NCBI RefSeq assembly: GCF_021728295.1
Contig: NZ_JAKJXE010000006.1
Coordinates: forward strand, 186,001 to 250,000
Source of the DNA: Pseudomonas petrae
Lineage (GTDB): Bacteria; Pseudomonadota; Gammaproteobacteria; Pseudomonadales; Pseudomonadaceae
Length of the DNA stretch: 64,000 bases
Reading direction: 5' to 3'
Shown: positions 9,341 to 17,021 of the stretch, piece by piece
How the letters are laid out: each line of letters starts with the position of its first letter
Numbering within the stretch: the stretch's first letter is position 1
Program-made: the position numbers and the translations under genes
Notes under the pieces: model-generated
What the model was told of the DNA's origin: nothing
Database searches by the model: none
The model's input: the letters and a program-made list of their open reading frames with translations, nothing else

Positions 9341-9355
9341 TGTAGTATAACTACA
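9341..9355. promoter_or_regulatory. candidate HexR-type operator
   Basis: TGTAGTATAACTACA is a perfect inverted repeat of 6 bp around ATA. It resembles the TGTARTWWWAYTACA pattern described for HexR regulators in gammaproteobacteria. It lies 43 bp before the TTG start of the adjacent RpiR/HexR-like regulator, which suggests autoregulation. Confidence 0.6.
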
Positions 9356-9398
9356 AGAAAGCTACAGCCCGGCCCATCCTTCACTTGAGTCCTGCCCT

Positions 9399-10265
9399 TT
9401 GAATCTGTTGCAGCACATCGCCCAGTCACGCCATCTCTTGCGCAAGTCGGAGCTGAAGGTAGCCGATCACGTGCTGCTCGATCCGGCGGCCGTGATGCAC
9501 AGCTCCATGGCCGATCTCGCGCATGCGGTCGGTATCAGCGAGCCGACCATCGTGCGTTTCTGCCGCGCCATTGGCTGCACCGGTTTCCAGGATCTGAAAC
9601 TCAAGCTGGCGCAAAGCCTTGCCGCCGGCGCGAGCTTCGGCCAGTTCGCTATCCACGAAGACGATTCCGTTGCCGATTACAGCCTGAAGATTTTCGACAC
9701 CACGCTGCACACGCTGATAGAAGTGCGCGAAAAGCTCGACCCCCATGCCTTGCAGGCGGCGGTGACGGTCATGGCTGCGGCGCATCGTGTCGAGTTCTAC
9801 GGTTTCGGCGCATCGGGCGCAGTCGCGGCTGACGCCCAGCACAAATTCTTCCGGCTGTTACTGACGGCAGCGTCCTACTCCGATCCGCACATGCAGGCGA
9901 TGTCGGCCGTGACGCTCAAGCCCACGGATGTCGCTGTATGCATCTCCCAGTCCGGTCGTTCCAAGGATCTGTTGATCACGGCCAATCTGGTGCGCGAAAG
10001 CGGCGCCAACCTGATCACCCTGTGCCCGAGCCAGACGCCACTGGCCGAGCTTTCCACGGTCAACCTGGCGATCGATGTGCACGAAGACACCGAGATCTAC
10101 ACGCCGCTGACTTCACGCATTGCGCACCTTGTGGTCATCGATGTTCTGGCAATGGGCGTCGCAATGGCGCGCGGTCCGAGCCTGGTCAATCACCTGAAAA
10201 GCGTGAAGCGCAGCTTGCGCAGCCTGCGGTTGTCGCCGAAGTCGATCAAATCGTCCGAAGATTGA
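9399..10265 (+). CDS. RpiR/HexR-like transcriptional regulator
   Basis: A 288-residue RpiR-family regulator. Residues 1-75 form the helix-turn-helix domain, with SMADLAHAVGISEPTIVRFC as the recognition helix region. Residues 120-260 form a SIS sugar-phosphate-binding domain (FYGFGASGAVAADAQHKFF, ISQSGRSKDLL). It is very like HexR, the repressor of glucose catabolism that responds to 2-keto-3-deoxy-6-phosphogluconate. However, it is not next to zwf or edd; its neighbours are pycR and pycA, so it may be a paralogue controlling central carbon genes. The start is TTG, inferred because the conserved N terminus (NLLQHIAQSRHLLRKSELKVADH) begins there with no ATG nearby. Confidence 0.85.
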   Translation: MNLLQHIAQSRHLLRKSELKVADHVLLDPAAVMHSSMADLAHAVGISEPTIVRFCRAIGCTGFQDLKLKLAQSLAAGASFGQFAIHEDDSVADYSLKIFDTTLHTLIEVREKLDPHALQAAVTVMAAAHRVEFYGFGASGAVAADAQHKFFRLLLTAASYSDPHMQAMSAVTLKPTDVAVCISQSGRSKDLLITANLVRESGANLITLCPSQTPLAELSTVNLAIDVHEDTEIYTPLTSRIAHLVVIDVLAMGVAMARGPSLVNHLKSVKRSLRSLRLSPKSIKSSED

Positions 10266-10374
10266 GCTGAGCCCGCGCAATGCTGAAACCTTCACCAACC
10301 TGTAACGCTTCCGACGTCTGATCGTCACCGCATCCCGCCACTCTGTACTCCCGCACACGAATGGGAGACAGGAT

Positions 10375-10605
10375 ATGCCTCGGCACTACGATGACTCGCA
10401 GCAGCACAGCACCTCCAGCACCAAGACCCGCCGTCAGCAGGAAGACCAGCGCCGTATGGCGTTCCGTCGTGCGATCGAAAGCCATTCCGAAGAGCGCCGC
10501 CTGAACCAGGAACTCTCGAGCTACCTTGATGGCGCCACCGCCCACTTCTGGCAGAGCGCTAACGCTTCGGAAGGTGGCCATCAAAGCGCGCGACCAGCTC
10601 GCTGA
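10375..10605 (+). CDS. small conserved hypothetical protein
   Basis: A 76-residue, highly charged protein with no hydrophobic segment. It begins MPRHYDDSQQHS and continues with an Arg/Glu-rich central helix (TRRQQEDQRRMAFRRAIE). The ATG follows GGAGACAGGAT, a plausible ribosome-binding site. A gene at this position beside pycR is present in other pseudomonads as I recall them, which supports it being real. Its last 47 bp overlap the 3' end of the convergent pycR gene. Function unknown. Confidence 0.6.
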   Translation: MPRHYDDSQQHSTSSTKTRRQQEDQRRMAFRRAIESHSEERRLNQELSSYLDGATAHFWQSANASEGGHQSARPAR

Positions 10606-11509
10606 TCTGCGTACGCTCCGTGCGAATGAATGACAGGAACGCGTGAGCCACCGGCGACAGACGTTTGTCCCGTGCCTGTACGACGCACCAGCTTCGGTAC
10701 AGCGGCAACTCGGCCACTGGCAGCTCGATCAGCGTGCCAGTGGCGAGTTCCAGGCTCAGCGCATGGCGCGTCAGCAGTGCGACGCCAAGCCCCGCCACCA
10801 CGCATTCACGCTGTGCTTCGGCCGAGGACACCTCCAGCGTGTGCTCGAAGTGGATGCGCTTCTCCTTGAAATACTCCTCGCAAGCCTTTCGCGTCCCTGA
10901 ACCCTGTTCGCGGACCACCAATGTTGCTGATTCCAGATCCTTCAGCGTCGGACTGGGCAACAGCGTCAATGGGTGATCCGGCTGCGCCACGGCAACGATC
11001 GGGTTATTCAGAAAGGGTAAGAACTCCAGGCCCATGTCCTGCGGGACCATCGACATCACCACCAGATCATCGCGGTTATCCGAGAGTCGCCGAATCACCT
11101 GCGCCCGATTGACGACCGTGAGGTTGAGCATGACTTCCGGGTATTTGCGCTTGAAGGCCGCGAACAGGTGGGGAACGAAATACTTGGCACTGGATTCGAT
11201 CGCCAGTTTGAGCTGCCCCTGCAGCGAGCCCTGCATGTCGGAGAGCTGCATGTCGAGGTTCTCCAGCCGACCGAAGATGTCGCGGCTGGCCAGCTGCAGT
11301 GCCTCGGCTGCCTCCGTGAGATAGAGCTTTTTACCCACGTACTCGAACAGCGGCTGGCCGACCAGCTCTTCCAGCTGACGAATCTGCAGGCTCACCGCCG
11401 GCTGGGTCAGCGACATTTCCTCAGCCGCTCGACTGTAAGAGCGCAAATCGCAGACCTCATTGAAGATCCGCAATTGACGCAATGTCATGCGCATCAATGA
11501 CTTACGCAT
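10559..11509 (-). CDS. pycR: LysR-type regulator PycR
   Basis: A 316-residue LysR regulator. The N-terminal winged helix carries TLRQLRIFNEVCDLRSYSRA and LTQPAVSLQIRQLEELVG. The effector domain (residues 95-300) has the usual two-lobe pattern. It is divergent from pycA and corresponds in position and sequence character to PycR, the pyruvate carboxylase regulator that in P. aeruginosa affects virulence and lipid metabolism. A second in-frame ATG (MTLRQLRIF) seven residues in could be the true start. The 195-bp divergent gap contains the palindrome at 11547-11562, a possible operator. Confidence 0.88.
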   Translation of the reverse strand: MRKSLMRMTLRQLRIFNEVCDLRSYSRAAEEMSLTQPAVSLQIRQLEELVGQPLFEYVGKKLYLTEAAEALQLASRDIFGRLENLDMQLSDMQGSLQGQLKLAIESSAKYFVPHLFAAFKRKYPEVMLNLTVVNRAQVIRRLSDNRDDLVVMSMVPQDMGLEFLPFLNNPIVAVAQPDHPLTLLPSPTLKDLESATLVVREQGSGTRKACEEYFKEKRIHFEHTLEVSSAEAQRECVVAGLGVALLTRHALSLELATGTLIELPVAELPLYRSWCVVQARDKRLSPVAHAFLSFIRTERTQISELVARFDGHLPKR

Positions 11510-11546
11510 TTAACCACTCCTGGCCGCTTAGCTAATACTGGCAACT

Positions 11547-11562
11547 ATAAGGTTTTGCTTAT
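11547..11562. promoter_or_regulatory. candidate PycR operator palindrome
   Basis: ATAAG-GTTTTG-CTTAT is a 5-6-5 inverted repeat midway between pycR and pycA, the geometry expected of a LysR-family site. It is 38 bp from the pycR start and 143 bp from the pycA start. The assignment is inference from position and symmetry only. Confidence 0.4.
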
Positions 11563-11704
11563 GGTTCACCCAATATTTATTCATTTTTGTTAATTGCTGA
11601 TTCGTCATAGGGTGGCTTCACCTGCGAGCAACATGCAGTAACGGAATGTCGCGCGGTATCGGCCAGCCATCTGGTCCGTCTGCTAATCGGTTGAGGAAAT
11701 ACCA

Positions 11705-13120
11705 GTGATAAAAAAAATCCTGATCGCCAACCGTGGGGAAATCGCTGTCCGAATCGTGCGCGCCTGCGCCGAAATGGGCATCCGCTCGGTGGCGATCTAT
11801 TCCGACGCGGACCGTCACGCGCTACACGTCAAGCGTGCCGACGAAGCTTACGGCATTGGGTCGGAGCCCCTCGAAGGCTATTTGAACCCGCGCAAGCTGG
11901 TGAACCTCGCCGTGGAAACCGGCTGTGATGCGTTGCACCCCGGCTATGGATTTCTGTCGGAAAACGCCGAGCTGGCTGATATCTGCGCTGAACGAGGGAT
12001 CAAGTTCATCGGTCCGTCCGCTGAAGTGATCCGCCGCATGGGCGACAAGACCGAAGCCCGCCGCAGCATGATCAAGGCGGGCGTACCCGTGACGCCCGGC
12101 ACGGAAGGCAACGTGGCCGACATCGCCGAAGCACTGGTTGAAGGCGATCGCATCGGTTACCCCGTCATGCTCAAGGCCACTTCGGGCGGCGGCGGTCGCG
12201 GCATTCGTCGCTGCAACAGCCGGGAAGAGCTGGAACAGGCGTTCCCGAGGGTCATTTCCGAGGCCACCAAGGCGTTCGGCAAGGCCGAAGTCTTTCTCGA
12301 AAAATGCATCGTCAATCCCAAGCACATCGAAGCGCAGATCCTCGGCGACAGCTTTGGCAACGTCGTTCACCTGTTCGAGCGTGATTGCTCGATCCAGCGC
12401 CGCAACCAGAAACTCATCGAAATCGCCCCAAGCCCGCAACTGACGCCGGAGCAGCGCGCCTACATCGGCGACCTTTCCGTGCGCGCCGCCAAGGCCGTGG
12501 GCTACGAGAACGCCGGCACCGTGGAGTTCTTGCTGGCCGAGGGCGAGGTGTACTTCATGGAGATGAACACCCGCGTGCAGGTCGAGCATACGATCACCGA
12601 GGAAATCACCGGGATCGACATCGTCCGCGAGCAGATTCGCATCGCCTCGGGACTGCCGCTGTCGGTCAAGCAGGAAGACATCATCCATCGCGGTTTCGCG
12701 TTGCAGTTCCGCATTAACGCGGAAGACCCGAAAAACAACTTCCTGCCGAGCTTCGGCAAGATCACCCGTTATTACGCCCCTGGCGGTCCCGGCGTGCGCA
12801 CCGATACGGCGATCTACACCGGTTACACCATTCCGCCGTATTACGACTCCATGTGCCTGAAGCTGATCGTCTGGGCGCTGACCTGGGAAGAGGCGATGGA
12901 CCGCGGCCTGCGTGCGCTGGATGACATGCGTCTGCAAGGGGTGAAGACCACGGCCGCGTATTACCAGGAAATCCTGCGCAACCCGGAATTCCGCAGCGGC
13001 CAGTTCAATACCAGCTTCGTCGAGAGCCATCCCGAGCTGACCAACTACTCGATCAAGCGCAAACCCGAAGAGCTGGCCCTGGCTATCGCCGCCGCCATCG
13101 CTGCACACGCCGGCCTATGA
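11705..13120 (+). CDS. pycA: pyruvate carboxylase subunit A (biotin carboxylase)
   Basis: A 471-residue biotin carboxylase/ATP-grasp subunit. It carboxylates biotin on PycB with bicarbonate and ATP. It opens with IKKILIANRGEIAVRIVRAC and carries LHPGYGFLSEN, the glycine-rich ATP loop SGGGGRGIRRC, QRRNQKLIEIAPSP, and the catalytic FMEMNTRVQVEHTITEEITG. It starts with GTG (11705), with GAGGAA seven bases upstream. It is followed after 102 bp by pycB in the same direction, so the two form an operon. This is the two-subunit pyruvate carboxylase of pseudomonads, not acetyl-CoA carboxylase AccC, because of the linked transcarboxylase gene and PycR. Confidence 0.95.
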   Translation: MIKKILIANRGEIAVRIVRACAEMGIRSVAIYSDADRHALHVKRADEAYGIGSEPLEGYLNPRKLVNLAVETGCDALHPGYGFLSENAELADICAERGIKFIGPSAEVIRRMGDKTEARRSMIKAGVPVTPGTEGNVADIAEALVEGDRIGYPVMLKATSGGGGRGIRRCNSREELEQAFPRVISEATKAFGKAEVFLEKCIVNPKHIEAQILGDSFGNVVHLFERDCSIQRRNQKLIEIAPSPQLTPEQRAYIGDLSVRAAKAVGYENAGTVEFLLAEGEVYFMEMNTRVQVEHTITEEITGIDIVREQIRIASGLPLSVKQEDIIHRGFALQFRINAEDPKNNFLPSFGKITRYYAPGGPGVRTDTAIYTGYTIPPYYDSMCLKLIVWALTWEEAMDRGLRALDDMRLQGVKTTAAYYQEILRNPEFRSGQFNTSFVESHPELTNYSIKRKPEELALAIAAAIAAHAGL

Positions 13121-13126
13121 ACACGT

Positions 13127-13208
13127 TAGCTGCAAGCTACAAGCGGCAAGCTGCAAGCAGGAGCGCAATCGGCTTTTGCTTGAGGCTTGCAGCCTGGCGC
13201 TTGCAGCT
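13127..13208. repeat. GCTTGCAG-type palindromic repeat within the pyc operon
   Basis: The pycA-pycB gap is made largely of GCTGCAAGC / GCTTGCAGC modules in opposite orientations, and begins with AGCTACAAGCGGCAAG. They can fold into an imperfect hairpin. The same AGCTACAAGCGGCAAG core and GCTTGCAGC modules occur in the pstA-pstB gap at 42241-42366. It ends just before the pycB ribosome-binding site. Confidence 0.75.
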
Positions 13209-13222
13209 CTGAGGAGATAAAA

Positions 13223-15031
13223 ATGACCAAGAAGATCCATGTCACCGACACCATTTTGCGCGACGCCCACCAATCCTTGCTGGCGACCCGCATGCGCACC
13301 GAGGACATGCTGCCGATCTGCGACAAGCTCGACAAGGTCGGCTATTGGTCGCTGGAAGTATGGGGCGGGGCGACCTTCGACGCCTGCGTGCGCTTTCTGA
13401 AGGAAGATCCGTGGGAGCGCCTGCGCCAATTGCGCATTGCGCTGCCGAACACGCGTTTGCAAATGCTGCTTCGCGGTCAGAACCTGCTTGGGTATCGCCA
13501 CTATAGCGATGACGTGGTCAAAGCCTTCGTCGCCAAGGCAGCGGACAACGGTATCGACGTGTTCCGCATCTTCGATGCCATGAACGACGTGCGCAACCTG
13601 CGCGTTGCGGTTGAAGCGGTGAAGGCTTCCGGCAAACATGCCCAGGGCACGATCGCGTACACGACCAGCCCGGTGCACACCATTGGCGCGTTTGTGGCGC
13701 AGGCCAAAGAAATGGAAGCGATGGGCTGTGATTCTGTAGCGATCAAGGACATGGCCGGCCTGCTGACCCCTTATGCCACGGGCGAGCTGGTCAAGGCGCT
13801 GAAGGCCGAGCAGTCGCTGCCGGTGTTCATTCATTCCCACGACACGGCCGGCCTGGCTGCGATGTGCCAGCTCAAGGCCATCGAAAACGGTGCCGACCAC
13901 ATCGACACCGCGATCTCCAGCTTTGCCTGGGGCACCAGCCATCCGGGTACCGAATCGATGGTCGCCGCCCTGAAAGGCAGCGAATTCGACACCGGGCTGG
14001 ACTTGGAACTGCTGCAGGAAATCGGCCTTTATTTCTACGCGGTGCGTAAGAAGTATCACCAGTTCGAAAGCGAATTCACGGCGGTCGATACCCGCGTGCA
14101 GGTCAACCAAGTGCCGGGCGGCATGATCTCCAACCTCGCCAACCAGCTCAAAGAGCAGGGCGCTTTGAACCGCATGGGCGAAGTGCTGGCCGAGATTCCG
14201 CGGGTGCGCAAAGACCTGGGCTATCCGCCGTTGGTGACCCCGACTTCACAGATCGTCGGCACCCAGGCATTTTTCAACGTGCTGGCCGGCCAGCGGTACA
14301 AAACCATCACCAATGAAGTGAAGCTTTACCTGACGGGCGGCTACGGCAAAGCGCCAGGACAGGTGGACGAGACCCTGCGCCGTCAGGCCATCGGCAGTGA
14401 AGAGCTGATCGACGTGCGCCCAGCCGACCTGCTCAAGCCGGAAATGACCAAGCTGCGCGGCGAGATCGGCGCGTTGGCCACCACCGAAGAGGACGTGCTC
14501 ACTTACGCCATGTTCCCGGACATCGGCCGCAAGTTTCTCGAGGAGCGTGCGGCGGGCACTCTGGCGCCAGAGCCTCTGCTGCCGATTCCAGAGCCCGGCG
14601 CAGTGGCGAAAGCAGGCGGCGAGGGCGTCCCGACCGAATTCGTGATCGATGTTCACGGCGAAAGCTACCGCGTCGATATCACCGGCGTAGGCGTGAAGGC
14701 CGAGGGCAAGCGTCACTTCTATCTTTCCATCGACGGTATGCCGGAAGAAGTGGTGTTCGAGCCGCTCAATGAGTTCGTCGGCAGTGGCATCGGCAAGCGT
14801 GCGCAGGCCAGTAAGCCAGGTCATGTCAGCACTTCCATGCCGGGCAATATCGTCGACGTGCTGGTGAAAGAGGGCGATACCGTCCGCGCCGGTCAGGCGG
14901 TGCTGATCACCGAAGCGATGAAGATGGAGACCGAAGTCCAGGCTGCAATCGCTGGCAAGGTCGCGGCAATCCATGTCGCGAAAGGCGATCGCGTGAACCC
15001 GGGCGAGATTTTGGTCGAAATCGAGGGCTGA
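13223..15031 (+). CDS. oadA: pyruvate carboxylase subunit B (oxaloacetate-forming)
   Basis: A 602-residue transcarboxylase/biotin-carrier subunit, also called pycB. Residues 1-300 form the HMGL-like carboxyltransferase barrel (VTDTILRDAHQSLLATRMRT, GGATFDACVRFL, KDMAGLLTPY, IHSHDTAGLA). The middle carries the PYC_OADA conserved domain (GGMISNLANQLKEQG). The C terminus is a biotinyl domain with the biotin-accepting lysine in EAMKMETE (Lys567). Together with PycA it makes oxaloacetate from pyruvate to refill the TCA cycle. No membrane decarboxylase subunits (OadB/OadG) are nearby, so it is a carboxylase, not a sodium-pumping decarboxylase. The start is chosen by the strong GAGGAGA six bases upstream. 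Confidence 0.94.
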   Translation: MTKKIHVTDTILRDAHQSLLATRMRTEDMLPICDKLDKVGYWSLEVWGGATFDACVRFLKEDPWERLRQLRIALPNTRLQMLLRGQNLLGYRHYSDDVVKAFVAKAADNGIDVFRIFDAMNDVRNLRVAVEAVKASGKHAQGTIAYTTSPVHTIGAFVAQAKEMEAMGCDSVAIKDMAGLLTPYATGELVKALKAEQSLPVFIHSHDTAGLAAMCQLKAIENGADHIDTAISSFAWGTSHPGTESMVAALKGSEFDTGLDLELLQEIGLYFYAVRKKYHQFESEFTAVDTRVQVNQVPGGMISNLANQLKEQGALNRMGEVLAEIPRVRKDLGYPPLVTPTSQIVGTQAFFNVLAGQRYKTITNEVKLYLTGGYGKAPGQVDETLRRQAIGSEELIDVRPADLLKPEMTKLRGEIGALATTEEDVLTYAMFPDIGRKFLEERAAGTLAPEPLLPIPEPGAVAKAGGEGVPTEFVIDVHGESYRVDITGVGVKAEGKRHFYLSIDGMPEEVVFEPLNEFVGSGIGKRAQASKPGHVSTSMPGNIVDVLVKEGDTVRAGQAVLITEAMKMETEVQAAIAGKVAAIHVAKGDRVNPGEILVEIEG

Positions 15032-15051
15032 TAGCCGCTGCACAGTTAACG

Positions 15052-15121
15052 GCCTGCCGCGCACAGACGCGGCAGGCTGAACGGTTACCTCTGGGGGAGC
15101 TCTTGTGGCTCCTCTTTTTTT
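15052..15121 (+). terminator. double terminator of the pyc operon
   Basis: Two successive hairpins. The first has a perfect 10-bp stem GCCTGCCGCG / CGCGGCAGGC with loop CACAGA (15052-15077). The second, GGGGAGC / GCTCCTC (15094-15114, one G-U pair), runs straight into seven Ts (15115-15121), a canonical rho-independent terminator. Confidence 0.88.
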
Positions 15122-15162
15122 GCCTGACGCTGGGCGCCTCCGGCGGTTTCGTTTCAACGCGC

Positions 15163-15834
15163 TCAACTGCCGCGCAGTTGCTCCAGCGTCCTGATTTGCT
15201 GACCGTCCTTAAAGTTATCCACAGCCAGCCACCCTTCGAACGCCTGATTTGCAACCGGCCATTCGCTGTCGATGATCGAGTACCAGGCGGTGTCGCGATT
15301 CTGCCCCTTGAACACCGAATGCTGGCGGAATGTGCCTTCGAAGCTGAACCCGAAGCGTTCGGCTGCACGCTTGGAGCGGGCGTTGTTGGCATTGCATTTC
15401 CATTCCAGGCGGCGATTGCCCAGCGCAAAGGATTCCCTCGCGAGCAGGTAAACCGCCTCAGTAGCTTTTGGGGTGCGCTGCATCGAGGCGCCGAAGGTCA
15501 CATGGCCAATTTCGATGCGGCCCGCGCTTGGGAAAATGGACATCAAGCCCAGAAAGCCATGGATGGCGCCGGTCTGTTGATCGACGACGGTGTAGAACCA
15601 CGGATCGGTCGAGCCTTCCAGCCCTGCGAGATAGTCATCGAATGCGCCGCGCTCGGGAAACGGGCCCACGAACAGGTAATCCCACAACTTTCGGTCAGCG
15701 GCCGGACCTTCCAGCGCCTCCCACAGGCCATCGCCATGGCGGGCGGCATTCAGTTTTTCCAGACGAATAAAGCGTCCTTGCAGCGTGCGCGTGTCCGGCA
15801 GCTTGGCCGGTTGCCAGTGCGTGAGATCCGACAT
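15163..15834 (-). CDS. GNAT acetyltransferase, RimJ/RimL type
   Basis: A 223-residue GNAT N-acetyltransferase of the RimJ/RimL (Acetyltransf_3) subfamily. The pattern includes RFIRLEKLNAARHGDGL, AIHGFLGLMSIFPSAGRIEIGH, and ALGNRRLEWKCNANNARSKR followed by AAERFGFSFEGTFRQH, the acetyl-CoA-binding region. Proteins of this type acetylate amino groups of proteins, polyamines or small molecules. It is the last gene of a probable three-gene minus-strand unit (PaiB-like, GNAT, GNAT), 17 bp after the preceding stop. Confidence 0.88.
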   Translation of the reverse strand: MSDLTHWQPAKLPDTRTLQGRFIRLEKLNAARHGDGLWEALEGPAADRKLWDYLFVGPFPERGAFDDYLAGLEGSTDPWFYTVVDQQTGAIHGFLGLMSIFPSAGRIEIGHVTFGASMQRTPKATEAVYLLARESFALGNRRLEWKCNANNARSKRAAERFGFSFEGTFRQHSVFKGQNRDTAWYSIIDSEWPVANQAFEGWLAVDNFKDGQQIRTLEQLRGS

Positions 15835-15851
15835 ATCGAGAGTTCCTGGTC

Positions 15852-16298
15852 TTACAGCGGTTTGCGAAATTGAATATAGCCCGGCCGCTCAGCAATACGC
15901 TCGTAGAGCTGAATGGCAGTTGCGTTGGTCTCGTGGGTAAGCCAATGGACTTTGTCGGCGCCGTCTTGTTTGGCGGTCGCATAGACGTACTCGATCAACT
16001 GGCGGCCAACGCCCGTGCCGCGCTGTTCCGGCACCACCAGCAAGTCCTGCAAGTAGCAGGCATTGCTGATGCTCCAGTTCGAACGGTGATAAATGAAATG
16101 CACCATGCCCACGGCCTTGCCGTTCTCCCAGGCGAGGGCAGCGTTGGTGGGCTCGCTGCTGTCCAGAAACCGCTGCCAGGTGCTCTGTGTGACTGCATCG
16201 GCCAGCGTGGTTTTGTAGAAGGTCAGATAGGCTTTCCACAACGGCAGCCAGGCGTCGTGATCTTCGGCGGTGACGGGACGGATGTGGAGGTCAGACAC
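15852..16298 (-). CDS. GNAT acetyltransferase
   Basis: A 148-residue GNAT enzyme. Diagnostic parts are IRPVTAEDHDAWLPLWKAYL, the strand CYLQDLLVVPEQRGTGVGRQ, which includes the acetyl-CoA loop RGTGVGRQ, and the C-terminal THETNATAIQLYERIAERPG. It starts with GTG and overlaps the end of the PaiB-like gene by 8 bp, implying translational coupling. The size and the ALAWENGKAVGMVHFIYH strand resemble small amine or diamine acetyltransferases, but the substrate is not known. Confidence 0.88.
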   Translation of the reverse strand: MSDLHIRPVTAEDHDAWLPLWKAYLTFYKTTLADAVTQSTWQRFLDSSEPTNAALAWENGKAVGMVHFIYHRSNWSISNACYLQDLLVVPEQRGTGVGRQLIEYVYATAKQDGADKVHWLTHETNATAIQLYERIAERPGYIQFRKPL

Positions 16299-16932
16299 GC
16301 GTTGCTCCCTGGCTCATTAATTGAGCGATTTTCTGATCGGATGGGTCTTGGCTGAGTGCCAGGCCTTTGCTGACGCCGGCGATGTCTGCGGCGCTGCGGT
16401 TCTGGTTGAGCTTGCGCTTGCCTTCCAGTCGCTCGATGGGGATCGCGAAGCCGACAATGCCGTTGAGCATCTTCTCGATGTAATCGGCGGGTGCGTCGCT
16501 GACAGCCCAGGGCTCGGCGCGGCTGGCTTCGTGTTTGTCGGTCAGGCCGGTGACAACCCGCAACAGCCGCTCGGGATCAGTGAACACATCGGCACGGCCA
16601 TACGCGTGCACCGCTAGGTAATTCCATGTAGGCACCACTTTGCCATGCTCGGCCTTGGCAGCATAAAAAGAGGGGCTGATGTAGGCGTCTGCGCCCTGGA
16701 AAATCAGCAGCGCTTCGGCGCCCGTCTCAAGGGCTTTCCACTGCGGATTGGCCTTGGCCAGGTGCCCGTACAGCGTGCCTTGCGGACCCTGAGTGGGTTC
16801 GAGCAACAAGGGGATATGACTCGCTTGCAAACCGGTCTCATCAAAAGTGACCAGTGTCGCCAAGCGCGTGGCTTCTATCCGCCCGTGCAGGCTGGCGAGG
16901 TCTTCGTCTTTGAAATAGCTGGGCGTATACAT
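16291..16932 (-). CDS. PaiB-like FMN-binding protein
   Basis: A 213-residue protein of the PaiB family (FMN-binding split-barrel, annotated in some species as a negative transcriptional regulator). It begins MYTPSYFKDEDLASLHGRIE and contains QASHIPLLLEP, GHLAKANPQWK, YISPSFYAAKAEHGKVVPTW and NYLAVHAYGRADVF, the family's conserved core. In Bacillus, paiA (an acetyltransferase) and paiB are adjacent, and here too it heads a unit with two GNAT genes. It is divergent from the MocR regulator across 89 bp, so that regulator is the likely controller. Confidence 0.85.
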   Translation of the reverse strand: MYTPSYFKDEDLASLHGRIEATRLATLVTFDETGLQASHIPLLLEPTQGPQGTLYGHLAKANPQWKALETGAEALLIFQGADAYISPSFYAAKAEHGKVVPTWNYLAVHAYGRADVFTDPERLLRVVTGLTDKHEASRAEPWAVSDAPADYIEKMLNGIVGFAIPIERLEGKRKLNQNRSAADIAGVSKGLALSQDPSDQKIAQLMSQGATRV

Positions 16933-17021
16933 GAGATTTTCCTTGGCGGCTGAGCCAATCCTAGGCAGCCTAATGGTTCGTTGTAAGAGCCATTAATGGT
17001 CAATCTCATAGGGCCAATCCC

